DNA from: Rufibacter roseus
Lineage (GTDB): Bacteria > Bacteroidota > Bacteroidia > Cytophagales > Hymenobacteraceae
Reading direction: 5' to 3'
Assembly: GCF_001647285.1 (NCBI RefSeq)
Contig: NZ_LRML01000004.1
Span: 434,001-498,000, forward strand
Length of the DNA stretch: 64,000 nucleotides
Below the pieces are notes generated by a model. That model was not told where the DNA came from. It ran no database searches and saw only the letters and a list, made by a program, of their open reading frames with translations. Shown one piece after another: positions 44,592-51,873 of the stretch (its first letter is position 1; every line of letters starts with the position of its first letter). Position numbers and translations under genes: made by a program.

Positions 44592-45306
44592 GATTGATTT
44601 AGTGGTAGAATTAATTCAACAGGTGGATTTTTACAGAAAGATAGCAAAAATTGCGTCAGGTTGAGATTGTTTTGATGCCCATGTCATTTACTTGGGCATC
44701 ATGATTTATGGTCTATGATAATAATCAACCTGCCCCTCCTGAACGAGTCCTGAGTCTTGAGTCGCGAGTCCTGAGTCAAAAAATAATCCAAGCCCACACC
44801 CTCCTTATCCTTTCCCGCGGGAGCGGGCAACGCAGTGCCAAGGGCACGCAGGCGCTTAGCGGGAGCACGAGACGCAGGTTCAATTTAGCAGTAGCCACTG
44901 CAGCTATGGAACAGCGCACGCTGGCCAGGTGGTAAATTTACTGAAGCCCCTCCTGTCTGAGCGGCAGCGAGTCAGGGGCTTCTTGATTCTTTTGGTTACT
45001 TTTCTCATCAAGGAGAAAAGTGACAGACCTAAGCAGGGAAAGAGACGCAGCTAGAGGTTTAGCAAGAAAGGCAGTGGGAGCAAAAGCTGTTTAGGTTGTC
45101 CGTGAGAACACGCAACAACGGCTGGGGGTAAAGTGGTGGCAGGAGTGATAATATTGGTTAAAGAAATGCGTCTTCGTTAGATCCCTCGGCGATGCTCGGG
45201 ATGACCGCAAAAGGGTAAGATCAGGAATGCGTGGACACTCCTGTGTAAACATCCCCCTTCGCCCCCTTCAAAGGGGGAGTATCAGGAATGCTCTCATATT
45301 TATTAA
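44592..45306. repeat. Repeat island (715 bp), no gene
   Basis: The modules, in order, are: word-like GAGTCCTGAGTC units (44743-44780), a palindromic CCCGCGGGAGCGGG block with adjacent GC-rich tract (about 44813-44875), a stem GAAGCCCCT to AGGGGCTTC (44943-44982), an inverted repeat GTTACTTTTCTC to GAGAAAAGTGAC (about 44994-45024), a CCTCGG-cgatgct-CGGG module (about 45180-45205), and the dispersed repeat at 45221-45288. A 75-residue frame across it is repeat-derived. Confidence 0.7.
45221..45288. repeat. Dispersed repeat, copy 2 (first copy 1657-1722)
   Basis: It begins near CAGGAATGCGTGGAC, contains TGTGTAAACATCCCCC and ends TTCAAAGGGGGAGTATCAGG. It has the same order of words as the copy at 1657-1722. 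Confidence 0.7.
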
Positions 45307-45993
45307 TTACATTGCCAGCGGCGGCTCAGTATCTGGGTTCCAGACTTTTTGTGCGAGTTCATTTAGTGCCAGACGAGCGTGTCGGAATACATCTGCTAAC
45401 TGATGGTACACCTGAGCCAAATCTAGCTGGTAGGCAATTTTGTCTTGGGCGGCCCTTCGGAAGCTGGTACGACCAATGTCTTCATAAAAAGAGAAGTCTG
45501 GGGCGCCCCGCTGCTGCCGGCGCTCTACCCAAGCGTGGAACATGCCTGACAGAAACAATGCATAGTTGCCAATGTGCGCTCTGATCAGGAAAGACTCAGC
45601 GGTAGAGGCAGTGGCCAGAGAGTCCAGCATATCTGCGATGTAAGAAAACTGGTGCGGCAATTTATCGTGCGGAGAATGCAGCTTCTGGGTTTCAGAAAAC
45701 TTCGTCAGGAGAGCACCAATGTAATCGGCCAATTCGCGATCTTCTATGCCCTGCCGACGAAGCACCGTACGCGCCACCACATAAAAGTACAGCTGTTGCG
45801 ACACTTCCAACCGGCCCTCGCCCGAAAACAGCGCATGGGACACGGATAAATTGTCTAACATTTCGTCGCGGCACTCAGGGTCGCTGAGCAGCTCCACCAT
45901 ACTGATGTGTCTTACTCCCTTTCGGGCTAATACCCGCGCCACAAAGTCAAAGTCGGCGGCGGTAAACTGGGCACGGCAATTGGCTAACACCAT
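45307..45993 (-). CDS. Conserved hypothetical protein, 228 residues
   Basis: The protein is helical and cytosolic, with no signal peptide. It starts VLANCRAQFTAADFDFVARV, has HISMVELLSDPECRDEMLD, then RLEVSQQLYFYVVARTVLRR, and a central AESFLIRAHIGNYALFLSGM. The C-terminal part, APDFSFYEDIGRTSFRRAAQ and LADVFRHARLALNELAQKV, is also helical. I do not recognise a named domain, but the conserved-looking aromatic and charged positions suggest a real protein. It lies between a repeat island and a divergent or tandem gap. Function unknown. Confidence 0.7.
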   Translation of the reverse strand: MVLANCRAQFTAADFDFVARVLARKGVRHISMVELLSDPECRDEMLDNLSVSHALFSGEGRLEVSQQLYFYVVARTVLRRQGIEDRELADYIGALLTKFSETQKLHSPHDKLPHQFSYIADMLDSLATASTAESFLIRAHIGNYALFLSGMFHAWVERRQQRGAPDFSFYEDIGRTSFRRAAQDKIAYQLDLAQVYHQLADVFRHARLALNELAQKVWNPDTEPPLAM

Positions 45994-46401
45994 AGAACAC
46001 GCTCCTTTCTTAATTCTTCACCTTGAATTTACCAATTGTATTTTTACTTGTCAACCCCTCGGTTTATCATTCATCTTAAAAACGCAGTGGTATTTTTAAA
46101 GGTTACCTGATTGATTGTTGGTTGCTTATTGTTAATTGTTTTGAAAAACCAGCAGGATGGAAAATTACCTCTCAGTAGAGACTAGGCACTGCCTTGTCTC
46201 ACACGCATCGTTAAACACTGTTTTCGGCCAGTTTTTCAGAAATTAGCTCTAAAACGCAAAAGCCTGCCCGGCACAACACCAGACAGGCTTCTGAAATCTA
46301 TAATAAGTGAGGGAGGGATTGTTTGATTGATTGAAGGAGTGAATGACTTCTCCCCATCTTTATTCACTCATTCTCCCAATCACTCATTCACTCCTTAACC
46401 T
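45994..46401. other. Intergenic region (408 bp) with repeats and a terminator
   Basis: It holds a degenerate GATTGATTGTTGG block (46108-46142), palindrome N with the metB terminator (46218-46290), and an inverted repeat GGAGTGAATGA (46336-46346) to TCATTCACTCC (46384-46394) within a CACTCATTC word repeat. No gene is seen. Confidence 0.5.
46218..46290 (-). terminator. Terminator of the metB-like gene next to palindrome N
   Basis: On the minus strand, AAGCCTGTCTGG to CCGGGCAGGCTTTT forms an imperfect stem followed by T-rich sequence, then a decayed family palindrome (GCGTTTTAGAGC to GGCCGAAAACAG). It lies about 110 bases after the metB-like stop. Confidence 0.6.
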
Positions 46402-47541
46402 CTACCCTATCGCTTGCTCCAGGTCAGCAATCAGGTCTTCCACATCTTCAATACCTACACTCAGGCGAATCAGTGAATCAGACAGACCACCTTTGAGACG
46501 TTCAACCTGCGGGATGCTGGCGTGGGTCATGGTGGCAGGGTGGCCGCAGAGAGATTCTACGCCGCCCAGTGACTCTGCCAGGGAAAAATAATGCAGTTTC
46601 TCCAGCACCTGAATGGCATCTTCCTGCTTGTCTCCCTTCAGCACAAAGGAAATCATTCCACCAAAATCACGCATCTGACTTTTGGCTATCTGGTGGTTAG
46701 GATGACTCTCGAAGCCTGGCCAGAATACCTTCTCCACTTTAGGGTGGCCTTTTAGGTACTCGGCAATTTTGCGGCCGTTCTCACAGTGGCGCTGCATTCT
46801 AATGTGCAGGGTTTTGAGGCCGCGCAGTACCAGGAAGCAATCTTGTGGGCCAGGTGTTCCGCCGCAAGCGTTCTGCAGGAAAGCCAGCTTTTCAGCCAGT
46901 TCAGCATCTTTCACCACAATAGCGCCCATCACCACGTCTGAGTGACCAGCCATGTATTTGGTGAGGGAGTGCATGACAATATCAGCCCCTAAATCTAGGG
47001 GCGTCTGTAAATAAGGAGTGCTGAAGGTATTGTCTACCACCAGCGTCAGGTTATGCTTCTTACAAATATCTGATGCTCCTTTAATGTCAATCACGTTCAG
47101 CAGCGGGTTGGTAGGCGTTTCAACCCATACCATTTTAGTGTTCTCAGTAATATACTGCTCAATGCTGCTGATATCGGCCATACTCACAAACTTGAACCTG
47201 ATACCGTAGCCTTCAAACACTTTGGTAAAGATGCGATAGGTGCCACCGTACAAATCATTGGTGGAGATCACCTCATCGCCGGGCTTCAAAGTTTTGATGA
47301 TGCAGTCTGTAGCGGCCATGCCTGAGGCGAAGCACAGACCATGGTTTCCGTTCTCCAAGGCCGCAATAGCATTTTGCAGCGCGGTGCGGGTGGGGTTGTG
47401 AGTACGGCTGTACTCATAGCCTTTGTGGTCGCCGGGCGAGCGCTGCACGTAGGTGCTGGTTTGGTAAATGGGCGTCATGATGGCCCCTGTGGTAGGGTCT
47501 GGCTCTACCCCTGCGTGTATGGTTTTGGTTCCGAATTTCAT
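46402..47541 (-). CDS. metB: Cystathionine gamma-synthase-like PLP enzyme
   Basis: The 379-residue protein belongs to the Cys/Met metabolism PLP-dependent family. K195 in MHSLTKYMAGHSDVVMG forms the Schiff base with PLP. Other conserved parts are TPIYQTSTYVQRSPG, YEYSRTHNPTRTALQ, CFASGMAATDC, ETPTNPLLNVIDIK and VVDNTFSTPYLQTPLDLGAD, plus the end SLGGVESLCGHPATMTH. The family member may act as a cystathionine gamma-synthase or as a cystathionine gamma-lyase; sequence alone does not decide, and the symbol follows the usual annotation of close homologues. The cytosolic enzyme works in methionine and cysteine metabolism. Confidence 0.85.
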   Translation of the reverse strand: MKFGTKTIHAGVEPDPTTGAIMTPIYQTSTYVQRSPGDHKGYEYSRTHNPTRTALQNAIAALENGNHGLCFASGMAATDCIIKTLKPGDEVISTNDLYGGTYRIFTKVFEGYGIRFKFVSMADISSIEQYITENTKMVWVETPTNPLLNVIDIKGASDICKKHNLTLVVDNTFSTPYLQTPLDLGADIVMHSLTKYMAGHSDVVMGAIVVKDAELAEKLAFLQNACGGTPGPQDCFLVLRGLKTLHIRMQRHCENGRKIAEYLKGHPKVEKVFWPGFESHPNHQIAKSQMRDFGGMISFVLKGDKQEDAIQVLEKLHYFSLAESLGGVESLCGHPATMTHASIPQVERLKGGLSDSLIRLSVGIEDVEDLIADLEQAIG

Positions 47542-47665
47542 AGTTCCTTATACGGTGTGTGCGTTGCAAGTTAGCCAAATTGGCGGCAAGTTTCTAGCGG
47601 GTTTCTTTCACCGCAAAAGCCAGTTTTACCGTACTTTGGGAAAAACAGCCGATATTGAGACGCTT

Positions 47666-48361
47666 ATGTGGAAAAAACTCCTGCAACAGAACACGGGTAC
47701 GCTGGTGTATTCCTTCCTGCTAGTGGTGGTGCCGGTGCTGGTAAGCTCCGCGCTGGCGCTTTGGCTGTACCGCAATCAGGAGCTCATGCACCACCTCACC
47801 CCTGAGCAGATGTTGCTGTACTACCTGCTCATCTCCCTCACCATGGCCTTCGCGCTAACGCCTACTACTTTTGTGGCGCTGGCTACGGGCTTCTTCCTAG
47901 GTTGGGAAGGGTTTCCGGGCGTGGTGGTTGCCTACGGGGTGGCCGCACTTATTGGGTATGAAATGGCCCGGCTCGTAGACCAGGGCAAAATGGAAAAACT
48001 GCTGCACCAGTTTCCCAAAGCCGAAGGCATACGCAATGAACTCCGGAGCCAGAGCTGGAGCCTGATTATTCTGACCCGTATTTCACCCGTGCTACCCTTC
48101 GCGTTTATGACCTTTGTTCTGTCTTTAGTTCGGATTCCGCGCCTTCGGTTTCTAGTGGCCAGCATGTTAGGCATGTTACCTCGCACCTTGTTCTTTTTCT
48201 GGCTCGGCACCCAGGCGCAGGACCTGCTGGACCTGCTGCAAGACCCCAACGCCGGCACTAGCGGCAAGTTGCTCATGGGTGCTTTGGTCATTATTTCTCT
48301 GGGCGGACTATACGTATTGTTTAACCGCGCCATAAAAAAGGCTTTGTCCAAATCAGCTTAA
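47666..48361 (+). CDS. VTT-domain (TVP38/TMEM64, DedA-like) membrane protein
   Basis: The 231-residue protein has several membrane helices: LVYSFLLVVVPVLVSSALAL, LLYYLLISLTMAFALTPTTF, VALATGFFLGWEGFPGVVVA and LLMGALVIISLGGLYVLF. The VTT signature is ILTRISPVLPFAFMTFVLSL with ASMLGMLPRTLFFFWLGTQA. VTT proteins move lipids between leaflets or affect ion homeostasis; the precise role here is unknown. ATG 47666 is preferred because the frame further upstream runs antisense through the metB-like start. It shares a divergent promoter region with the metB-like gene. Confidence 0.85.
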   Translation: MWKKLLQQNTGTLVYSFLLVVVPVLVSSALALWLYRNQELMHHLTPEQMLLYYLLISLTMAFALTPTTFVALATGFFLGWEGFPGVVVAYGVAALIGYEMARLVDQGKMEKLLHQFPKAEGIRNELRSQSWSLIILTRISPVLPFAFMTFVLSLVRIPRLRFLVASMLGMLPRTLFFFWLGTQAQDLLDLLQDPNAGTSGKLLMGALVIISLGGLYVLFNRAIKKALSKSA

Positions 48362-48453
48362 CTTAACCAAGTAGAAGTTCAAGCTCCAAACGCCTTGATT
48401 TACAGCAGAAAGCGTGAAACAGCAGATTTTTATTGAAAATTTTTGAAGAGAAC

Positions 48454-48484
48454 TTGCGTATAATGGGGTAAGTTGCTACCTTTG
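48454..48484 (+). promoter_or_regulatory. Bacteroidota-type promoter for the tRNA gene
   Basis: TTG at 48454-48456, 20 bases, then TACCTTTG at 48477-48484 fits the TTG-N17-23-TAnnTTTG form. The tRNA begins 16 bases later. Confidence 0.75.
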
Positions 48485-48499
48485 CATCACTAAATCAAT

Positions 48500-48573
48500 G
48501 GTCACGTAGCTCAACTGGATAGAGCATCTGACTACGAATCAGAAGGTTTGGGGTTCGACTCCCTACGCGACCA
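48500..48573 (+). tRNA. tRNA-Arg(ACG)
   Basis: The full cloverleaf is present: D-stem GCTC/GAGC, anticodon stem TCTGA/TCAGA with loop CTACGAA (anticodon ACG), T-arm TGGGG-TTCGACT-CCCTA, and discriminator A at 48573. CCA is not encoded. The acceptor stem has one A-C mismatch (A48504 with C48568, positions 5 and 68), where a G-C pair would be expected. A typical terminator follows. Confidence 0.95.
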
Positions 48574-48580
48574 CTTAAAA

Positions 48581-48612
48581 GCCCTTTAGCGCACGCTGAA
48601 GGGCTTTTTTGA
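48581..48612 (+). terminator. Intrinsic terminator after tRNA-Arg
   Basis: GCCCTTTAGC, gcac and GCTGAAGGGC form a stem, followed by TTTTTT. It lies 8 bases after the tRNA. Confidence 0.85.
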
Positions 48613-48897
48613 TTCTGAGCAAGTCTATATATTTTGTCAAAAACTTTGCTCAAGGTTCATAAATATATTTTTCATACACTTGATCTTAGGCTTACAGGCT
48701 AATGCTTAGTGCTACTAGCTGCTTATTAGTAATAACAGCAGATTATACTTACAGCCATAAAACGCCATTCCCACTCTATCTCAGAAGCGAAGATTAAAGT
48801 ATTGAGGAACCTTTCAAAGCCTTTTAAGCTTCTTCTTCTTTTAATTCCAGCAATATTGCTTAATTTGTACAGCATTTAGTTTGGTGATTTTTCAATA
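48613..48897. other. Intergenic region (285 bp)
   Basis: AT-rich sequence between the tRNA terminator and the small gene at 48898. No hairpin, repeat or promoter could be recognised. Confidence 0.35.
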
Positions 48898-49221
48898 ATG
48901 GCAACTGTAAAAAAGGGAAGCATTGAGGCGTTAAGGTTAATCCTTAGAAGAATGGAGTTGCAGGGCAACCTAGGTGAGCATGCCTCTTCCTTAGGTCTTA
49001 AAAATTTCCAAGACATTCTGTACCTACTTCAGGGCATGAAAAAGAATTTCACCAAAGACGACCACTTTGGCCATGTGCTTAGCTACTGTAAAATGAAAAT
49101 GGAATATGCCAAGCAGCAGGTAGAACAAGGAAACGAAGCAGAGGGTCTTACCTTTGCCCAATCTGTGGTGGAATACTTCCTGAAGGAAATAAACACAAAT
49201 ATTGAATCTTCAAAGGAATAA
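48898..49221 (+). CDS. Small hypothetical protein, 107 residues
   Basis: The ATG at 48898 opens a helical, charged, cytosolic protein: ATVKKGSIEALRLILRRMEL, NFQDILYLLQGMKKNF, HVLSYCKMKMEYAKQQVEQ and FAQSVVEYFLKEINTNI. I recognise no family. No signal peptide or membrane helix is seen. Amphipathic helices suggest a small helical bundle. A YcxB-like gene follows 92 bases downstream on the same strand, but no functional link can be drawn. Confidence 0.65.
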   Translation: MATVKKGSIEALRLILRRMELQGNLGEHASSLGLKNFQDILYLLQGMKKNFTKDDHFGHVLSYCKMKMEYAKQQVEQGNEAEGLTFAQSVVEYFLKEINTNIESSKE

Positions 49222-49313
49222 CACACTTTGAGAAGGTGGCACATAGCTACTCATGCACCTGAACATTTCTTTCCGCTTCCCCACTTCATCATTAGGTTGT
49301 AATTACAAAAAAG

Positions 49314-49799
49314 ATGCAGGGCTTTACCATCAACACCCAGCTTAGTACTAAGAACTATATACAGTTTACTAAGCAATCAAAAGCCTTACAACTCCTTATC
49401 TGGTTTACCCGCATTCTTGGGTTCTTTTTGCTGCTGTCGGTACCGTTGCACTACGCTTCTGAAGTAACATCTGATCTGCCTTTTCCGTGGGCACAGCTAT
49501 TGGTAGGGCTAGTAATGGTGGCATGGCCTTTTCTCCTCTTTTACTCTGTCAAAAGAAGCTTTCTGCGTAACACCTCTCTTCAGGAAACTATTACTTATAC
49601 CTTTACTGAACAGGAAATGCAGGTGCAAGGAGAAACATTCACTTCCAGAGTGAAATGGAAAGATGTCTATAGAATTCAAGAAAGCAGGGATCTTCTTATT
49701 GTGTGGCATAATCCACAGGTAGCCAATATTATTCCGAAGAAGTATTTAAAGCCCGAGGAGCTGTCTCACTTTTACCAACTAGCAAACAGACGCAATTAA
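49314..49799 (+). CDS. YcxB-like membrane protein
   Basis: The 161-residue protein has two membrane helices (about 29-48: LIWFTRILGFFLLLSVPL, and 59-79: WAQLLVGLVMVAWPFLLFYS) and a C-terminal cytosolic beta-rich part, YTFTEQEMQVQGETFTSRV, KWKDVYRIQESRDLLIVW and IIPKKYLKPEELSHFYQL. This is the YcxB layout, PF14317-like, of unknown function. Its end is separated from the next gene by only 42 bases, most of them a decayed palindrome. Confidence 0.8.
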   Translation: MQGFTINTQLSTKNYIQFTKQSKALQLLIWFTRILGFFLLLSVPLHYASEVTSDLPFPWAQLLVGLVMVAWPFLLFYSVKRSFLRNTSLQETITYTFTEQEMQVQGETFTSRVKWKDVYRIQESRDLLIVWHNPQVANIIPKKYLKPEELSHFYQLANRRN

Positions 49800-49807
49800 T
49801 TAGCGCA

Positions 49808-49852
49808 ATAGGCTCTTTTAGGCCTATTTTTCTGAAAATAGATGAAAAACAC
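49808..49852 (+). repeat. Palindrome family member O, containing the next gene's start codon
   Basis: AGGCTCTTTTAGGCCTATTTT, ctg and AAAATAGATGAAAAAC form a decayed palindrome. The ATG of the next gene (49842) is part of the right arm. Confidence 0.5.
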
Positions 49853-50219
49853 ACAACTGATTCTCCCCTTCCTCTTGCTGTTATTTGGTTGCAGCAATGA
49901 ATCAACTCAAATGATATCCTTTAAAGTAGTAGACCAAAACACCTTTGAGATGTGCTTTGACCAAGAGGTGGAAGGGCTGTACTCCCTCGTGATCACCACA
50001 AAATCCGGGAAGGAGATAAAAAGAGCGGGGCAGCTAGAGCCAGCAGGAGCCTCTTGTTTTCAGGAAGAGAAAAGGCAGTTCAGCCTAGATTCTTACACTG
50101 ATGCTCAGCGGCAGTTTCTATCCGACTCTCTCACAAATGAAAATATAGCCTCTGTGAAATGGGTTATTTCTAGAAGGCATTATGAGAGCCCTACCGCAGA
50201 GGGAGTTTTTCAAAAATGA
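49842..50219 (+). CDS. Small lipoprotein, unknown
   Basis: The 125-residue protein has a lipobox (LLLLFGCS) in a short signal peptide and a beta-rich body: MISFKVVDQNTFEMCFDQ, LYSLVITTKSGKEIKRAG, FSLDSYTDAQRQFLSDSL and VKWVISRRHYESPT. I recognise no family. The start codon lies in the arm of palindrome O, so translation may need unfolding of the hairpin. It is expected in the periplasm or outer membrane. It is followed by a convergent TolC gene and palindrome P. Function unknown. Confidence 0.7.
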   Translation: MKNTQLILPFLLLLFGCSNESTQMISFKVVDQNTFEMCFDQEVEGLYSLVITTKSGKEIKRAGQLEPAGASCFQEEKRQFSLDSYTDAQRQFLSDSLTNENIASVKWVISRRHYESPTAEGVFQK

Positions 50220-50353
50220 CCTCATTTCCCTTCTATTGACCATAGTGACAACTTCGTTCAGAAAAGATCAAAACTGCACTCTTTGCGTTTCAATTAAATG
50301 AACAGCTGATTCTTCCACTAGTTCTCAGGAAGAAATCTGCGTATGAGAATTTT

Positions 50354-50396
50354 TCTGTTTAGGCCTATTTTTCACAAAACAGGCCGGAAAGAACAG
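50354..50396. terminator. Palindrome family member P
   Basis: CTGTTTAGGCCTATTTTT and AAAACAGGCCGGAAAGAACAG pair around CAC. It lies 4 bases after the TolC stop on the minus strand and downstream of the plus-strand lipoprotein, so it may terminate both. Confidence 0.65.
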
Positions 50397-50399
50397 CTG

Positions 50400-51824
50400 C
50401 TACCTTTCTGGTGCTAAATTCCCTGCCGCCCACTGTAGCTGGTATTTTGCCTTGCCATATTTAGCCCTGAGCTCATACAGCTTTATCTGCTGGTTAAGCA
50501 AAGTGGCTTCTCTGGTATTCACCAGGAACACAGAACTCTCCCCTATTTCAAAACGCTGAAGCTCACCGGCCAATAACCTGCTGGCGTTGGCAATGATTTG
50601 CTCCTGCAAAACTATCTGCTCTTCCAGCTGCTGCCGTTCATTATAGGCTGCCTGCAGCTGGTTCTGATTTTCACGGCTGGTCTGGGAAATCTGGAAGTTG
50701 GTGGCGTTTATTTTAAGGCGGGTGATCTGTAGCTTAGCCCGCTCTTCGCGCAGAAACAGCGGGAAACTAAAACTGGCCCCCATCTTATAATTGTTGGTCA
50801 TGTAGGTATCCTCTAACCAACGTCCACCTATGGTGCCTCTTGGACCAATGAGGTTATACTCCAGGTTGAGTTTTGGCAACAACTTGTTCTGGCTAAACCT
50901 GCGCTCAATATCAAGTTGCCGTAGTTTTACCTGTAGTTTGGCTATATCAGGATGATTTTCTTGCGCCGAGGCTACTAGCTGCTGCAGCTCTTCTGACGTG
51001 ACAGGTTCAATTTGAGTGCCCTCCAATGATGGTCTTACAGATTCAGGAATTTCTAAAGGGGTGTTGTTCTCTCCCCACATGAAGTTAGAGGCCATCAGGG
51101 CTGCATTTTTGCTTTCCACTTGAGCCTGCTTTAACAGTGCTAACCTATTCAGCGCCTCCGTTTCGGCCTCCACGGCATCTATGGCGGCTAAATCGCCCTG
51201 TTCCACCCGCTCTTTAATTCCCTGCCACCGCACAACCGCCAGCTGGTAACTTTCCTGCAGCTGTTGCCAACGCCGGTAACTGTAAGCCCAGTCCCAGTAG
51301 GCTTTGGCGGCGTCAAACAAAAGTTTATTGATGATTTTGGCACGTTCAGCTTCCTGCAGCTCCTGCGCTTGTCTGGCCAATTGAAGTGTTGCCCGCCGTT
51401 CATCAATAAGTAGGCCTTGTACTATAGGCACTGATATACCTACATAGTTCAAACCTTCAGAGGGAGTAATGTTTTCAGCATTTACATTAGCCCCAACATT
51501 CCGCTCATACCCAGCTTTCAACTCTCCTATCCAGAGAGGTACTTTCAGCACATTATCCCAGAGAGTATAATAATCTTTGCCTTTGAACTCCTTCTTGTAA
51601 AATTTAGAAGCAGCCACTGGGTCAAAGCTCCCACGCGCCAAGGTTATCTCCTGCCGTGCCTGTTCAGACAATTGATTCGCTCCCTTAGCCACCGGGTGGT
51701 GCACGGCAATCTGCATCATGTACTCGTCAATCGTAAACACCTTCAGGCTATCTACGCCCTGAGCCACGGCCTTAGAAACAAGGCTGCCAAGAAGGTATAA
51801 GATTACGAAAGGAACACCTCTCAT
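50400..51824 (-). CDS. TolC-family outer-membrane efflux protein
   Basis: The 474-residue protein starts at the ATG 51824, where a signal peptide begins (RGVPFVILYLLGSLVSKAVA). The upstream codons to 51941 would overlap the HlyD gene and are not supported. It has the TolC twofold repeat: IAVHHPVAKGANQLSEQAR, then helical coiled-coil segments, and in the second half VASAQENHPDIAKLQVKLRQ. The end, YELRAKYGKAKYQLQWAAGN, is also typical. It forms a channel across the outer membrane and periplasm for efflux of a substrate picked up by the upstream HlyD and ABC parts. Confidence 0.9.
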   Translation of the reverse strand: MRGVPFVILYLLGSLVSKAVAQGVDSLKVFTIDEYMMQIAVHHPVAKGANQLSEQARQEITLARGSFDPVAASKFYKKEFKGKDYYTLWDNVLKVPLWIGELKAGYERNVGANVNAENITPSEGLNYVGISVPIVQGLLIDERRATLQLARQAQELQEAERAKIINKLLFDAAKAYWDWAYSYRRWQQLQESYQLAVVRWQGIKERVEQGDLAAIDAVEAETEALNRLALLKQAQVESKNAALMASNFMWGENNTPLEIPESVRPSLEGTQIEPVTSEELQQLVASAQENHPDIAKLQVKLRQLDIERRFSQNKLLPKLNLEYNLIGPRGTIGGRWLEDTYMTNNYKMGASFSFPLFLREERAKLQITRLKINATNFQISQTSRENQNQLQAAYNERQQLEEQIVLQEQIIANASRLLAGELQRFEIGESSVFLVNTREATLLNQQIKLYELRAKYGKAKYQLQWAAGNLAPER

Positions 51825-51873
51825 GCTTCTATCTTTAAACTGTTTCAACCTGCAGACTATCCTGAACACTTTG

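Noticed and set aside
44708-44935. 75-residue plus-strand frame in the repeat island
   Set aside because: Its codons are made of GAGTCC repeats and a GC-rich dispersed block; no protein-like pattern or start signal is seen.
47468-47665. Upstream extension of the VTT-domain protein gene
   Set aside because: It would run antisense through the start of the metB-like gene, and the first membrane helix is complete from ATG 47666.
47542-47665. SAM riboswitch upstream of the metB-like gene
   Set aside because: The short leader shows no conserved SAM-I or SAM-II pattern and has little room for one.
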